From contig NZ_CP011542.1 in the NCBI RefSeq assembly GCF_001020985.1, forward strand, positions 558,001 through 622,000: a DNA stretch of 64,000 nt, given 5' to 3'. A program made the translations under genes and the position numbers. The notes beneath the pieces were generated by a model. The model was not told the DNA's origin. It saw only the letters and a list, made by a program, of their open reading frames with translations, and did not search any database. Shown here in pieces: positions 27,119 to 38,119 of this stretch; position 1 is the first letter of the stretch, and each line of letters opens with the position of its first letter. This DNA comes from Corynebacterium mustelae. GTDB lineage: Bacteria > Actinomycetota > Actinomycetes > Mycobacteriales > Mycobacteriaceae.

Positions 27119-27685
27119 ATGAGCGAAACTGAACAGCAGCTAGCGGAGTTGGTTCCGTTAGCTAGCCAGGGCGATCCTCGTGCTTTACGCCATGTTATTG
27201 AGATAGTGCACCCCATGGTGTTGCGATACGCACGCGCTCGCATCAGTGGCGGTCGCCACCCCACCCCTGAAGATGTTGCACAGGAAATCTGCCTAGCTGT
27301 TGCAACATCAATTCAGAACTTTGTTGATCGTGGGCGGCCGTTCATGGCGTTCGTGTATGGGATTGCCTCGAACAAGGTCGCCGATGCGCATCGCAGCTAT
27401 TCCCGCGATCTTTCCAACCCCACCGAAGAAGTGCCCGATGAAGCAATTGACACGGGTACACCCGAGGAAATGGCCCTGATCAGTGCGGGTAGTAACAGAG
27501 TTCGTGAACTTCTCGATTTACTTAGTGAAAAGCCTCGAGAAATCATCATTTTACGGGTGTTTGTCGGGCTTTCAGCAGAAGAGACTGCTGAGATTGTTGG
27601 TAGTACCCCTGGCGCAGTTCGAGTTGCACAACATCGTGCACTCACGACGCTGCGCAAGGCGCTTTCACAGGAGATAGAAGTATGA
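27119..27685 (+). CDS. sigD: ECF RNA polymerase sigma factor SigD
   Basis: 188 residues. Region 2 includes MVLRYARARISGGRHPTPEDVAQEICLAV and FMAFVYGIASNKVADAHR; region 4 is KPREIIILRVFVGLSAEETAEIVGSTPGAVRVAQHRALTTLR. In corynebacteria and mycobacteria SigD controls cell-envelope (mycomembrane) functions. It overlaps the next gene by four bases (ATGA), the usual sigma/anti-sigma arrangement. The spacer 26912-27118 contains no whiB-type gene, unlike the mycobacterial groEL1-whiB3-sigD order. Confidence 0.93.
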   Translation: MSETEQQLAELVPLASQGDPRALRHVIEIVHPMVLRYARARISGGRHPTPEDVAQEICLAVATSIQNFVDRGRPFMAFVYGIASNKVADAHRSYSRDLSNPTEEVPDEAIDTGTPEEMALISAGSNRVRELLDLLSEKPREIIILRVFVGLSAEETAEIVGSTPGAVRVAQHRALTTLRKALSQEIEV

Positions 27686-28503
27686 CAAAGGGAGACGGTT
27701 ACCAGGAACCGTTCGACGGCCAGCTGGATGAGCTGGCCGCAACTGATGCGTTCCTGACAGAGCTGTCGCATGGTGTGGATCCAACTGATGGCACGGACCC
27801 CATCGCTGATCTTTTGTTGCAATTACGCGACGAAGTCTACGCACCGATGCCACCTGTACCGGTGATTGAAACCACAGAGGTTGCAGCGGTAGCGGAAACC
27901 CCTGCTTCGCACACGCCTGCGGATAACCCTGACGTCATTGATCTTGCTTCTCGCCGCAATCGGGGGATGGGGCGAATCGCCAGTGGTTTTATCGGCGCAG
28001 CAGCTGCGACGCTTATCATCGCAGGCGGCGGTTCTGCGGTGCTCAGCGCCAAAGAGGGCTCCGTGCTGTACCCACTGCAACAACAACTGTTCGGAGCTAC
28101 CCCAAGCCATAAAGCAGTGGTTGAACTGGCCGGCAAATTAGAAGAAGCCAATAACCTCACTGCGAACGGCGATGTGGCAGGCGCTCAAGAGATATTGGAG
28201 CAGGCCCAGGCCATGGTGAATAAGTTGGGTGCGAAGGAAGAAGCAGAATCGGTTAAGAAGACTCCATCTACTGAGACTCAGACATCCACCGTCACTGTGA
28301 CATCTGAGCGCCCGGCAGAGACTGTTACCACCACAGTCACGGTGACCACGGAGCCCGCACCAGCTGTGGTTGCCCCAGTGCAGACGCAAACGCAGTCACC
28401 GTCTGTTGCCCCAATAACGCCAACCCCGAGCGCGGAGCCAACAACTGTTCCAGCACCAGCACCGGGTGACGGTTTACAGCTTCCGGAGGAATACCGGAAT
28501 TAA
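27682..28503 (+). CDS. rsdA: anti-sigma-D factor RsdA
   Basis: 273 residues. The N-terminal cytoplasmic part (about 1-95) includes the sigma-binding region (FDGQLDELAATDAFLTEL, DPIADLLLQLRDEV). One membrane segment follows near 98-118 (GFIGAAAATLIIAGGGSAVL), then an outer helical part and a long Thr/Pro-rich tail (TVTVTTEPAPAVVAPVQ). This matches RsdA, which holds SigD at the membrane until it is released by proteolysis. Its overlap with sigD supports the pairing. Confidence 0.92.
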   Translation: MTKGDGYQEPFDGQLDELAATDAFLTELSHGVDPTDGTDPIADLLLQLRDEVYAPMPPVPVIETTEVAAVAETPASHTPADNPDVIDLASRRNRGMGRIASGFIGAAAATLIIAGGGSAVLSAKEGSVLYPLQQQLFGATPSHKAVVELAGKLEEANNLTANGDVAGAQEILEQAQAMVNKLGAKEEAESVKKTPSTETQTSTVTVTSERPAETVTTTVTVTTEPAPAVVAPVQTQTQSPSVAPITPTPSAEPTTVPAPAPGDGLQLPEEYRN

Positions 28504-28508
28504 ATGTT

Positions 28509-28558
28509 AAAAAAGCGGTCCATGTGTCAGCTCCTGTGAGGCACATGGACCGCTTTTT
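28509..28558. terminator. bidirectional terminator between rsdA and the DUF5319 gene
   Basis: A 17-base stem built on AAGCGGTCCATGTG with A and T runs on its two sides. It serves both convergent genes. Confidence 0.9.
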
Positions 28559-28586
28559 ACATGCGTTGGCTTGCGCTTACAGCGTC

Positions 28587-28961
28587 TTACCGGGGTGCTT
28601 CCAATCCGTCTAAATAGCCTAGACAGTAATCCCATGGGACATAAGCCTGAGGATTAGGGTTAACGCTTGGTTCGTGTACTGGACTTAATTCACCAGCCAA
28701 CGTGGCTAGCATATTGGAAGCTAGAATGTCCCAGTCGTAAAAATGTTGCTGTTCGCAGTCTTCGCAGAAAAAGAAAATCCCGTTAATTCCGCGTGGCTGG
28801 AGTGCGTTTTTGAACTGGGCAACTAATTGTAAATCCTGTTGGATCTGTGCCCGCTCGTCGTCGCTAAGCGGCGGCAACGGTTCGTCAGCTTCTAAAAACG
28901 ACGCTGGATCGTTGGGGTCGTCTGCGAAAGGATCTCGGGGCATTTGCCAATCAAAAGTCAC
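28587..28961 (-). CDS. DUF5319 domain protein
   Basis: 124 residues with the family pattern MTFDWQMPRDPFADDPNDP, then FFFCEDCEQQHFYDWDILASNM and PWDYCLGYLDG. The CxxC pair and a nearby His suggest a zinc site. It is conserved in actinobacteria next to sigD and guaB, as here, but no function is established. GTG start. It is convergent with rsdA and divergent from guaB. Confidence 0.88.
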   Translation of the reverse strand: MTFDWQMPRDPFADDPNDPASFLEADEPLPPLSDDERAQIQQDLQLVAQFKNALQPRGINGIFFFCEDCEQQHFYDWDILASNMLATLAGELSPVHEPSVNPNPQAYVPWDYCLGYLDGLEAPR

Positions 28962-30815
<1,854 letters not shown>

Positions 30816-30835
30816 AACAAAACTGATCAACATCA

Positions 30836-30874
30836 ACCGCCCTATATGGTATCGGCACCATATAGGGCGGTTTT
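30836..30874 (+). terminator. terminator after guaB
   Basis: ACCGCCCTATATGGT, a six-base loop and a perfect complement, followed by TTTT. Confidence 0.93.
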
Positions 30875-30969
30875 GCTGTGCATTGAGTTGCGGTGCATCA
30901 GCACGGACGTAGCAGGACTTAGCGTGGAATCCCGCTGTTAGGCGGGTTGTGGAGTATGACATGTTAGGC

Positions 30970-31031
30970 AACTCGACCTTTTTTGGTGACGGCGATGGGT
31001 TTTAGGGCGCGTGAGATGAAGAGGTCGAGTT
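30970..31031. repeat. 60-bp inverted-repeat element, guaB-guaB3 spacer
   Basis: The ends are AACTCGACCTT and AAGAGGTCGAGTT with a G-rich centre. Same family as 44153-44213 and the three copies at 52381-52687. The rest of the 30875-31209 spacer holds the guaB3 leader; I see no gene in it. Confidence 0.65.
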
Positions 31032-31209
31032 GGGGAGTGGACACACGTAATTACTACCAATCACGAAAGTTAGATGCACCAGCTCATTCGATCAGCGCGA
31101 AGCTGATTAGCATGGATGTGTGGTGTAGAAGTTCGTATGTTAGCTGCACTAACCGGTAGTATTAGGTATTTGTTGCCACCGATATTTTTTAAAGAGGAAG
31201 ACCGCCGCT

Positions 31210-32373
31210 ATGCGTGACTACGTTGAAATTGGTATTGGCCGGGAGGCCCGTAAGACTTACAGCCTCAATGATCTCACCGTCTTGCCTACTCGCCGGACGC
31301 GTTCATCAAAGGACGTAGACACGTCGTGGAATATTGACGCGTATTCTTTCCAAATCCCCATCATTTCGCACCCCACCGACGCGTTGGGCAGCCCAGAATT
31401 TGTCATTGAAATGGATCGCCAAGGCGGCATGGGGGTGTTAAATGCCGAAGGTATACTCGCCCGGCATGAGGATTTTGATGCCGCGGTTGGGCAGGTGATT
31501 GCCGCTTGCCAAGATGAATTCGGTGGCTTTGACTTTGCGTCTCCGCGCGCGATTGCAAAACTTCAGGAACTTCATGCAGCACCTTTAAATGAAGAGCTGC
31601 TCGCACAGCGGATTGCACAGGTGCGGGAATCGGGGGCGACGGTTGCAGTACGGATTTCCCCGCAACGGGCGCGGGACTTAGCGCCAGTAGTGATTAAAGC
31701 TGGTGCGGAGCTGCTATTCATTCAAGGCACGATGATCTCCGCCGAACATGTGGCACAAAGCGGGGAGCCACTGGACTTAAAGGAATTTATTGGCAGCCTT
31801 GACGTACCCGTGATCGTTGGTGGGGTATCTGATTACAATACCGCTATGCATCTGATGCGCACTGGTGCGGTGGGCATCATTGTTGGTTCGGGCACTAATA
31901 CCAATGGCCAAGCTTTAGGTATCGAACCAGCGATGGCGACCGCGATTGCTGATGTGGCAGCTGCTCGTCGTGATTATTTAGATGAGACTGGTGGCCGGTA
32001 CGTTCATATAATCGCAGACGGTGAGATTTATTCTTCGGGCAATATGGTTACCGCCATCGCTTGTGGTGCTGATGCTGTGATCTTAGGTTCGCCATTGGCA
32101 GGAGCGCAGGAAGCGCCTGGCCAGGGGCTATATTGGCCGTCGACTGCGGCGCATCCTCGTTTCCCGCGCGGACTGGTTGAACCCGCAATAGGGCCAGTTT
32201 CCGAGGATGATGCTACGCGGCCGAGCCTTGAGAAGATTCTGCATGGGCCTTCCACCGACGCAATGGGAACGCAGAATTTTGTTGGTGGACTGCGCCGGGC
32301 ATTGGCCAAGTGCGGCTACGCGGATCTCAAGAGTTTCCAAAAAGTGGAATTAGCCTTTAGATTCGGAATCTAA
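31210..32373 (+). CDS. guaB3: GuaB3-family IMP dehydrogenase-like protein
   Basis: 387 residues, shorter than GuaB because it has no CBS pair. The opening MRDYVEIGIGREARKTYSLNDLTVLPTRRTRSS is the family signature. The barrel motifs VIVGGVSDYNTAMHLMRTGAVGIIVGSG and IIADGEIYSSGNMVTAIACGADAV are clear. The stretch corresponding to the catalytic Cys loop of GuaB is not evident, so activity as IMP dehydrogenase should not be assumed. An AAAGAGGAAG site precedes the ATG. This gene pair is standard in actinobacteria. Confidence 0.92.
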   Translation: MRDYVEIGIGREARKTYSLNDLTVLPTRRTRSSKDVDTSWNIDAYSFQIPIISHPTDALGSPEFVIEMDRQGGMGVLNAEGILARHEDFDAAVGQVIAACQDEFGGFDFASPRAIAKLQELHAAPLNEELLAQRIAQVRESGATVAVRISPQRARDLAPVVIKAGAELLFIQGTMISAEHVAQSGEPLDLKEFIGSLDVPVIVGGVSDYNTAMHLMRTGAVGIIVGSGTNTNGQALGIEPAMATAIADVAAARRDYLDETGGRYVHIIADGEIYSSGNMVTAIACGADAVILGSPLAGAQEAPGQGLYWPSTAAHPRFPRGLVEPAIGPVSEDDATRPSLEKILHGPSTDAMGTQNFVGGLRRALAKCGYADLKSFQKVELAFRFGI

Positions 32374-33266
32374 AACTCGCCTTCGGCCACAACAGTTGCT
32401 TTCTTCCTACTAAACCAGGTGCTGCCTACGGAAGCTAGGATCACGCATCCGATCGCTACGACGCTGTAGCTGGAAATCGGTTGACTTAGCACAACCCAGC
32501 CAGCACCAGCCGCGATAGCTGGTTCTAAGGACATAAGGATGCTGAATGTGGCGTTGGGGATCATACGCAACGCCACAAATTCCAAGGTGAACGGAATAAG
32601 CGACGCCATCAATGCGGTAAGTAGAGCCAAAAGGAACAGGTGGGCGTCGAAAAGCACCGGAAGAGCCCGAGGTGCACCCAGTGGCGCGATGCACAGTGAA
32701 GCTATAAACAGTGCTACTGCCAACCCAGCTGTACCAGGCACCTGCTCACCGACTTTGCCAGCAACAACGATGTATAACGCCCAGCAGCAGGCAGCAAGAG
32801 TGATAAAACCGAGCCCAAGGGGGTCAAGGTTGGCGGAGGTTGTCCACGATTCGATTCCGAATAACCCGATGCCCGCCAGCGCAAGAATCACCCAGAAAAT
32901 ATCCTTTATTGTCCGCGACAAACCTGCGGCTAGCCCCAACGGACCTAGAAATTCGATAGTTACGGCAACCGCCAACGGAATACGATCAATCGCACAATAG
33001 AAAAGACTATTCATCGCGGCCAGCACCAGACCGAACAGAAGCACCCATTGCCACTGGGTACGGTTCCATTCCCATACCTTCGGCCGAGTGATCGCAAGCA
33101 ACAACACCGCTGCAATAAACTGTCGAAGAAATGCGGTGGCCAGTGGCCCGATATACGGAAACAGCTGAGCGGCGGCGGTGGAACCAAATTGGAAGATCGT
33201 GCTGCCGCACAGCACTAACAGCACCCCGATAACAGCGGGACGAGGGGTTGCAAAAGATGACGACAC
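32370..33266 (-). CDS. EamA/RhtA-type transporter (copy 1)
   Basis: 298 residues with ten hydrophobic segments in two EamA halves of the drug/metabolite transporter superfamily. RhtA-like features include YCAIDRIPLAVAVTIEFLGPLGLA and SLIPFTLEFVALRMIPNATFSILMSLEPAIAA. Members export amino acids such as threonine and homoserine or other metabolites. GTG start. It overlaps the guaB3 stop convergently. The paralogue next door is similar over the whole length, so the pair arose by tandem duplication. Confidence 0.88.
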   Translation of the reverse strand: MSSSFATPRPAVIGVLLVLCGSTIFQFGSTAAAQLFPYIGPLATAFLRQFIAAVLLLAITRPKVWEWNRTQWQWVLLFGLVLAAMNSLFYCAIDRIPLAVAVTIEFLGPLGLAAGLSRTIKDIFWVILALAGIGLFGIESWTTSANLDPLGLGFITLAACCWALYIVVAGKVGEQVPGTAGLAVALFIASLCIAPLGAPRALPVLFDAHLFLLALLTALMASLIPFTLEFVALRMIPNATFSILMSLEPAIAAGAGWVVLSQPISSYSVVAIGCVILASVGSTWFSRKKATVVAEGEF

Positions 33267-33325
33267 GGTGCAGCATTCTACCCCGACTGCACCAGCACAT
33301 TAGGCATCAACGTAAGCTGGCAATC

Positions 33326-34273
33326 CTAGAAGGATGCCGGAGTAACAGATTCGTGCTTGTCGACGCCTATTTCTGTCTCCGCTATTGTTGTGGTTTCCCG
33401 GCTAGATGTAGTGGTGGTGCCTATCGACGCCACCATAACCAGCACGATCGCCGCCGCACCTAGCACAGAGATCGGTTGCGAAAGAAGTACCCAGCCCATG
33501 AAGCCTGCGACAACGGGCTCAAGTGACATGAGGATGCCGAAAGTGTGGTTGGGGACAATTTTCAACGCCATGAATTCCAGCGAATAAGGAACAAGGGAGG
33601 CAAAGACGGCGGTGCCCACTGCGATAAGAAGAAGGGAGGGGTCAGTGACGAAAGTAGGGATGTGGCTGATACCGGCAGGCAGGGTGGGTACCGTGCCGAT
33701 GAGCATAGCGACACCAAGCCCACCCGCGCCGGGGACATGCCGACCAACGGTAGCTGAGGTGAGGATATAGAGCGCCCAGAACACGGCAGCAGCGAGGATA
33801 AAAACAACACCCACCGGGTCAAGTGAAGTGGTGGATAAAAGGGATTCGATTCCGAGGAGCCCGATGCCGCCGACCGCGAGGCTGACCCACAGGTAGTCTC
33901 TGGCGCTGCGGCTAAGAAGTGCAGCGAGGGTGAGAGGGCCTAAAAATTCGATGGTAACAGCGGTACCGAGAGGGATACGTTCAAGCCCGGCATAGAAAAA
34001 GGTATTCATCAAACCCATGGCGAGTCCGAAGCGGATGACATGTTTCCACTGAGTGCGGGTCCAGGTGCGAATACTAGGGCGTGTGATTATAAGCACGATA
34101 GTTCCGGCGATGCTTAGACGTATCGAGGTGGTTGCCCACGGCCCGAGTATGGGAAAGAGTGTGGTAGCGAAGGCCGCCCCGAATTGGAGCGAGAACATGG
34201 AACCGAGGATCAACAGGACGCCAGTGAGTGGGGAGGAGGTGCGGCTTGGTGGAGCAGGTTTCATGGGCACCAT
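33326..34273 (-). CDS. EamA/RhtA-type transporter (copy 2)
   Basis: 315 residues, ten membrane segments, closely related to the gene at 32370 (shared FYAGLERIPLGTAVTIEFLGPL and SLVPYSLEFMALKIVPNHTFGILMSLEP patterns). It carries an extra Thr/Glu-rich C-terminal tail of about 25 residues. The start is ATG 34273 or the in-frame ATG 34264. It is divergent from a LysR regulator 89 bases away, which may control both transporters, a common arrangement for LysR-regulated exporters. Substrate unknown. Confidence 0.88.
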   Translation of the reverse strand: MVPMKPAPPSRTSSPLTGVLLILGSMFSLQFGAAFATTLFPILGPWATTSIRLSIAGTIVLIITRPSIRTWTRTQWKHVIRFGLAMGLMNTFFYAGLERIPLGTAVTIEFLGPLTLAALLSRSARDYLWVSLAVGGIGLLGIESLLSTTSLDPVGVVFILAAAVFWALYILTSATVGRHVPGAGGLGVAMLIGTVPTLPAGISHIPTFVTDPSLLLIAVGTAVFASLVPYSLEFMALKIVPNHTFGILMSLEPVVAGFMGWVLLSQPISVLGAAAIVLVMVASIGTTTTSSRETTTIAETEIGVDKHESVTPASF

Positions 34274-34362
34274 TGTGAAGCAGAAAAATCTGTTAGTCTA
34301 GCAATGAATTCTGGCGTGAATTCTTTAGTTATTCTTAACTATTAGCAACTGTGGGGTGTTAC

Positions 34363-35277
34363 ATGCGCAAAAAGCTGGGCAATCTATCAAACCTCACCCG
34401 ACTGCGCATGCTGTGCGAACTCCGCCGATTAGGCACGATGGGGGAGGTTGCAGAAGTGCTCATGATGACCCATTCCGCAGTATCCCAACAACTTGCTCAA
34501 TTAGAAAAAGAGGTCGGTTACCGCCTCGTGGAGAAAGCGGGGCGTGGGGTACGGCTCAACGATCGTGGCGAACTCCTTGCTGATTATGCGGCCAAAATGC
34601 TCGCGCTTGCCGACGAAGCACAGGCGGCGCTGAAAGATCGCCGCGATGTTGCAGGACTTTTAAAAGTGGCAACATTCCAAAGCGCTCTCGTTGGTTTGAT
34701 CCCCACATTGGTGAAGATTTTGGATCGTGACTACCCAGAGCTCTCAGTGGAATTTGTGCAGTTCGACGTGGCGGACGGAATTGCGGAACTGTTAAGCCAC
34801 CGGGTGGATGTGGTCATAGGGGAGGAACTGCCGTTCGCACCCACCACCGATAGCCCCAGTTTGCACCGCGAGGACTTGTACGCAGAACCCATGGTGCTCG
34901 CCTGCCCTAAGGGGAGCACATGGTTTGCAGCGGAAGATTTCGCGGAGCTGGAATCTGTTCCATTTCTGCTAAACCCTGCAGGCACCGTCGCAGGATATTG
35001 GGAACGTAATTTTTGCCTTGCACAGGGCTTTGTGCCCACCGTTTTGGTGGAGTCACCGGATCCGTTATTACAGCTCAACCTCGTTTCCCAAGGGGTGGGA
35101 GTGGCGCTTATTCCATCGTTGGTTCTGCGCAGTGAACGCGGACCACTGCCGGGCGTTGACGTGTACCACTTACCTGGTGATCCGGAGCGCGTACTGTTTA
35201 CAGCTGTGCGGATAGGGCGTGAGAATCACCCTGCCATTAAAGCTTTACGACGCGCGCTCCACGTAGCCCGCCTCTAA
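34363..35277 (+). CDS. LysR-family transcriptional regulator
   Basis: 304 residues from ATG 34363 (MRKKLGNLSNLTRLRML), with GGGGTG four to nine bases upstream. The winged helix-turn-helix occupies about 5-64 (GTMGEVAEVLMMTHSAVSQQLAQLEKEVGYRLVE), and the effector-binding domain runs from about 90. The divergent EamA transporters are its probable targets, and the 34274-34362 spacer, which is AT-rich with ATTCTTAACTATTAGCAA, is the likely operator. The effector is unknown. Confidence 0.88.
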   Translation: MRKKLGNLSNLTRLRMLCELRRLGTMGEVAEVLMMTHSAVSQQLAQLEKEVGYRLVEKAGRGVRLNDRGELLADYAAKMLALADEAQAALKDRRDVAGLLKVATFQSALVGLIPTLVKILDRDYPELSVEFVQFDVADGIAELLSHRVDVVIGEELPFAPTTDSPSLHREDLYAEPMVLACPKGSTWFAAEDFAELESVPFLLNPAGTVAGYWERNFCLAQGFVPTVLVESPDPLLQLNLVSQGVGVALIPSLVLRSERGPLPGVDVYHLPGDPERVLFTAVRIGRENHPAIKALRRALHVARL

Positions 35278-35351
35278 CTTTCCCGTTCCTGTTTTATATC
35301 CGAAAAAGGCTTTTATACCAATTTATCCTTAGAATCACCATTTATATCATT

Positions 35352-35357
35352 TATACT
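35352..35357 (+). promoter_or_regulatory. candidate -10 element of a leaderless transcript
   Basis: TATACT, with the GTG start of the AAA+ gene eight bases downstream and no ribosome site, which suggests a leaderless mRNA. Confidence 0.45.
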
Positions 35358-35364
35358 TAGATGC

Positions 35365-36480
35365 GTGAAGAATCCATTTCGTCCAAGCTTTGGCCTCAAC
35401 CCTCACATTCTCGCCGGTCGCGCCGGACTGTTGCGCAGCTTTTCTCTCGCCTTTGCTGAGGGAATTGGTGCACCGTTGCGGGCTTCACTCCTCTCTGGCC
35501 CGAGGGGAACGGGGAAAACCGTGATGCTCAACCACATCGAGGCGCTTGCTCAAGAACAAGGGTGGATTGTGCTTCGCGCCTTTCCTCGCAATGAAATGAT
35601 TGCAAACCTTATCGACCCCACAATCGCCAACGCGCTGGCGGCACTCGATACCGCGAACAAACCCGCAACCAGGCGAATTACAGGCATTTCCGCCGGAGGT
35701 GTTTCGCTCAACACGGAAGTGGTCGCATCGCCGCAGCCACGGAAAACCCTAAACACACAACTACGTGCACTTGCCGACATGGCGGCTAAACATGGGGCAG
35801 GAATCCTCATCACCCTTGATGAGGTGCAATCCGCGCAGGTGGAAGAACTCGCAGAGCTTGCCACGGCAATCCAAGACCTCATTCGTGACGAATACGACAT
35901 CGCCTTCGCTGCGGCAGGGCTACCTGAGGGGATTCACGTGCTCCTTGACCATCCCGGCACCACCTTCCTCAGGCGTGCGGAACACATTCAGCTAGGGAAA
36001 CTGTCGAGTGACGATGTGAAAACCTCCTTCACGGAAACCATTACAGCAGCGGGACGTGAAGTTACCGAGGAAGCATCCGAAGAAGCTACAAAAATTATTC
36101 GCGGTTATCCTTACCTTCTGCAAGTGGTGGGCTCGCTCTCGTGGGCGGCGGCGAGTCTGGAAGGTTCCACCACAGTAGAACTTTCCCACGTCGTCTCAAT
36201 CGCAGCCGATGCCCAATCACGCATGGAAACCCACGTCCACCAGCCTGCACTGCGATCAGTAACGGACAGCCAGCGCGACTTCCTTCATGCCATGGCGGAA
36301 GTAGCAGATGGTGAAACCGCACATATTAAAGACATCGCACAGCATTTTGGGGTCACCTCCAGCGCGCTTTCCACCCGCCGCCACGCACTGCTTGAATCCG
36401 GGATTATCACCGCCCCGAAGCGGGGCGAGCTAGAATTTAGTCTCCCGTATCTCAAAGAATACCTGTTGCGCACAAGCTGA
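35365..36480 (+). CDS. orphan AAA+ ATPase with C-terminal winged helix
   Basis: 371 residues. Walker A is GPRGTGKT (45-52), Walker B LITLDE (149-154), and a sensor-type region AAAGLPEGI follows. After about 300 there is a winged helix (DSQRDFLHAMAEVADGETAHIKDIAQHFGVTSSALSTRRHALLESGII). This domain order resembles archaeal-type (ORC/Cdc6-like or STAND) ATPases found scattered in actinobacteria. No partner gene is visible on either side. It is probably DNA-associated, but its function is unknown. The start is GTG 35365 behind a TATACT box. Confidence 0.8.
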   Translation: MKNPFRPSFGLNPHILAGRAGLLRSFSLAFAEGIGAPLRASLLSGPRGTGKTVMLNHIEALAQEQGWIVLRAFPRNEMIANLIDPTIANALAALDTANKPATRRITGISAGGVSLNTEVVASPQPRKTLNTQLRALADMAAKHGAGILITLDEVQSAQVEELAELATAIQDLIRDEYDIAFAAAGLPEGIHVLLDHPGTTFLRRAEHIQLGKLSSDDVKTSFTETITAAGREVTEEASEEATKIIRGYPYLLQVVGSLSWAAASLEGSTTVELSHVVSIAADAQSRMETHVHQPALRSVTDSQRDFLHAMAEVADGETAHIKDIAQHFGVTSSALSTRRHALLESGIITAPKRGELEFSLPYLKEYLLRTS

Positions 36481-36503
36481 AAACAGCCAAAAACTCCAGT
36501 TTT

Positions 36504-36895
36504 CCTATGCCCTATCTCTCATTGCACTCGCCGGATGCGAGAAGGAACCTGTGGTGATGGGTTACGTGGTCGCGGTGTCGACAAGCGAAGCAGCAGTTTG
36601 AGTTTGATTCGGGCTCGCTGCAGGAAATCTACGTGCAAAGCTTCATCGAAAATGGCAGCCGCAGCTTCTCCTTCACCAACGACGGCAAAGGATCGGAATG
36701 CCTCGTGCACAACAATGTTGTGACATGCTGGGGAAAGCCAACGAATCCGTGCCAGAAATTGAAGTCCCACCATTCCCGAAACACAAACCAGGGTCGATTC
36801 CGCGCGCCACAAACGGGCTTACCTACACCCTCGTCGAAGACGTGACACCAGCGAAAAGGGAACTACGTGCTCAATCCCTGATAGGCGAAGGCTGA
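36504..36895 (+). pseudogene. decayed lipoprotein gene, paralogue of the next gene
   Basis: Pieces of one protein lie in three frames: a lipobox piece (LSLIALAGCEKEP) that ends at a stop near 36601; then FDSGSLQEIYVQSFIENG and SFSFTNDGKGSECLVHNNVVTC; then SVPEIEVPPFPKH and GLTYTLVEDVTP to 36895. These match, in order, the intact lipoprotein downstream (LSACAND, FDSSTLERVDAAQF, FSYTNEGKQAFC, SVPDVTFTSNF, GLAYTLTEGLP). The two genes are thus a tandem duplication of which this copy has lost its frame at least twice and lacks its 3' half. Confidence 0.8.
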
Positions 36896-36976
36896 AAAGC
36901 TCCATTCACCCCTAGAGGGTAGCAAATATCATAATTATGGGAGATTTATGCGGTTGTTTCGTTAAAGTCTGAAGAC

Positions 36977-37894
36977 ATGAAGACCGCACCCCGCCTTGCA
37001 GCTGCAGCCGCCCTGATCCTTGCCTACGCACTCAGCGCCTGCGCGAACGACGCCGAACAGACTCCACCTGTAACAACGACACAGGCTGCGACCGTGGCGT
37101 CGACAAGTGTGACAGCACTCCCAGCCCTCGACTTCGACAGCTCCACCCTAGAGCGGGTCGACGCGGCACAATTCTCGCGCGATGGAAGAACAGGGTTCAG
37201 CTACACCAACGAAGGGAAACAGGCATTTTGCGCGGTCAACGCTGACGCGATCGTATGCGGCGGCACCGCCGACGACAGTGTTCCAGACGTGACCTTCACA
37301 AGCAACTTCGCACTGCGACCCAACGCAATTGGACTCGGCGAAGTAGGGCTTGCCTACACCCTGACCGAAGGGCTACCACAGCTCAACATTGAGCTGCGCG
37401 CCGGGCAGTGGGTTGATTTTGGAAAAGTGGAATGCGCGAAACCCAGCACCCAGACCCTGACCTGCCGCACCTCCTCCGCGGCGTTCACCATCGATGGTGC
37501 CGGGCTGAAAATTCATACCCAAGGCACGGTTCTCGATGAGTTTGCGCAACTCACAAATGCTCAAGCGGCGGAAACGATCACTTCAAGCCCAACTGTTCAA
37601 AGCCAGTCCACCAACACTAATGTCGAAGTGACAGGACCGTTTACCTGCGACGTAGTGCCCGGATTCAGGCAGGCACGTATCGATCACGGCACGATTAGCT
37701 GCCAGGAAGCCATGAACATCATTGCGCACTACGATTCCATTGCATTGGCGCAGGGAACAGGCAATACCTTGTCGGTCGAATTTGATGGCTGGTTGTGTTA
37801 TTCACCCACGGCTGCGAGCTCCCAGATCAAGGGAATAGCTACGGGCTGCGGAAATGATGTTCGCGGGATCGACATTAGCGTGCCGTTGAGTTAG
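36977..37894 (+). CDS. secreted lipoprotein, unknown function
   Basis: 305 residues. Signal peptide with lipobox: APRLAAAAALILAYALSAC, cleavage before Cys at about 22. A Thr-rich linker follows, then two repeats of a small domain with paired cysteines (FCAVNADAIVCGG; ECAKPSTQTLTC) and a C-terminal domain (FTCDVVPGFRQARIDHGTISCQEAMNIIAHYD) similar to domains in other corynebacterial lipoproteins. It would be attached to the outer face of the cell membrane. A degraded paralogue precedes it. Confidence 0.8.
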   Translation: MKTAPRLAAAAALILAYALSACANDAEQTPPVTTTQAATVASTSVTALPALDFDSSTLERVDAAQFSRDGRTGFSYTNEGKQAFCAVNADAIVCGGTADDSVPDVTFTSNFALRPNAIGLGEVGLAYTLTEGLPQLNIELRAGQWVDFGKVECAKPSTQTLTCRTSSAAFTIDGAGLKIHTQGTVLDEFAQLTNAQAAETITSSPTVQSQSTNTNVEVTGPFTCDVVPGFRQARIDHGTISCQEAMNIIAHYDSIALAQGTGNTLSVEFDGWLCYSPTAASSQIKGIATGCGNDVRGIDISVPLS

Positions 37895-38119
37895 CAGGTA
37901 TGTGTGGGACAGTGAATGTACTGGAGTGGACAGAGGGTAACTGTGTCCCCCAGAATGGAAAAGCTTTGAGGGTCCAACGTTATCCACGACTCAGATTGAG
38001 CCAAGAGGACATAAAAATCGTGCTCACTTTTAGAGAAAGCCTCGGGGAGAAGCCCATCAACCGCAACGTTATTGCTAACAAAAAGAGTGCGCACACGAAA
38101 CTGACATCAGGTTCGGTAG
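37895..38119. other. spacer without a recognisable gene
   Basis: A 77-codon open frame at 37900-38133 has no family resemblance or ribosome site and I do not call it. The spacer 38312-38528, after the pentapeptide fragment, is likewise without a visible gene or clear promoter. Confidence 0.4.
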
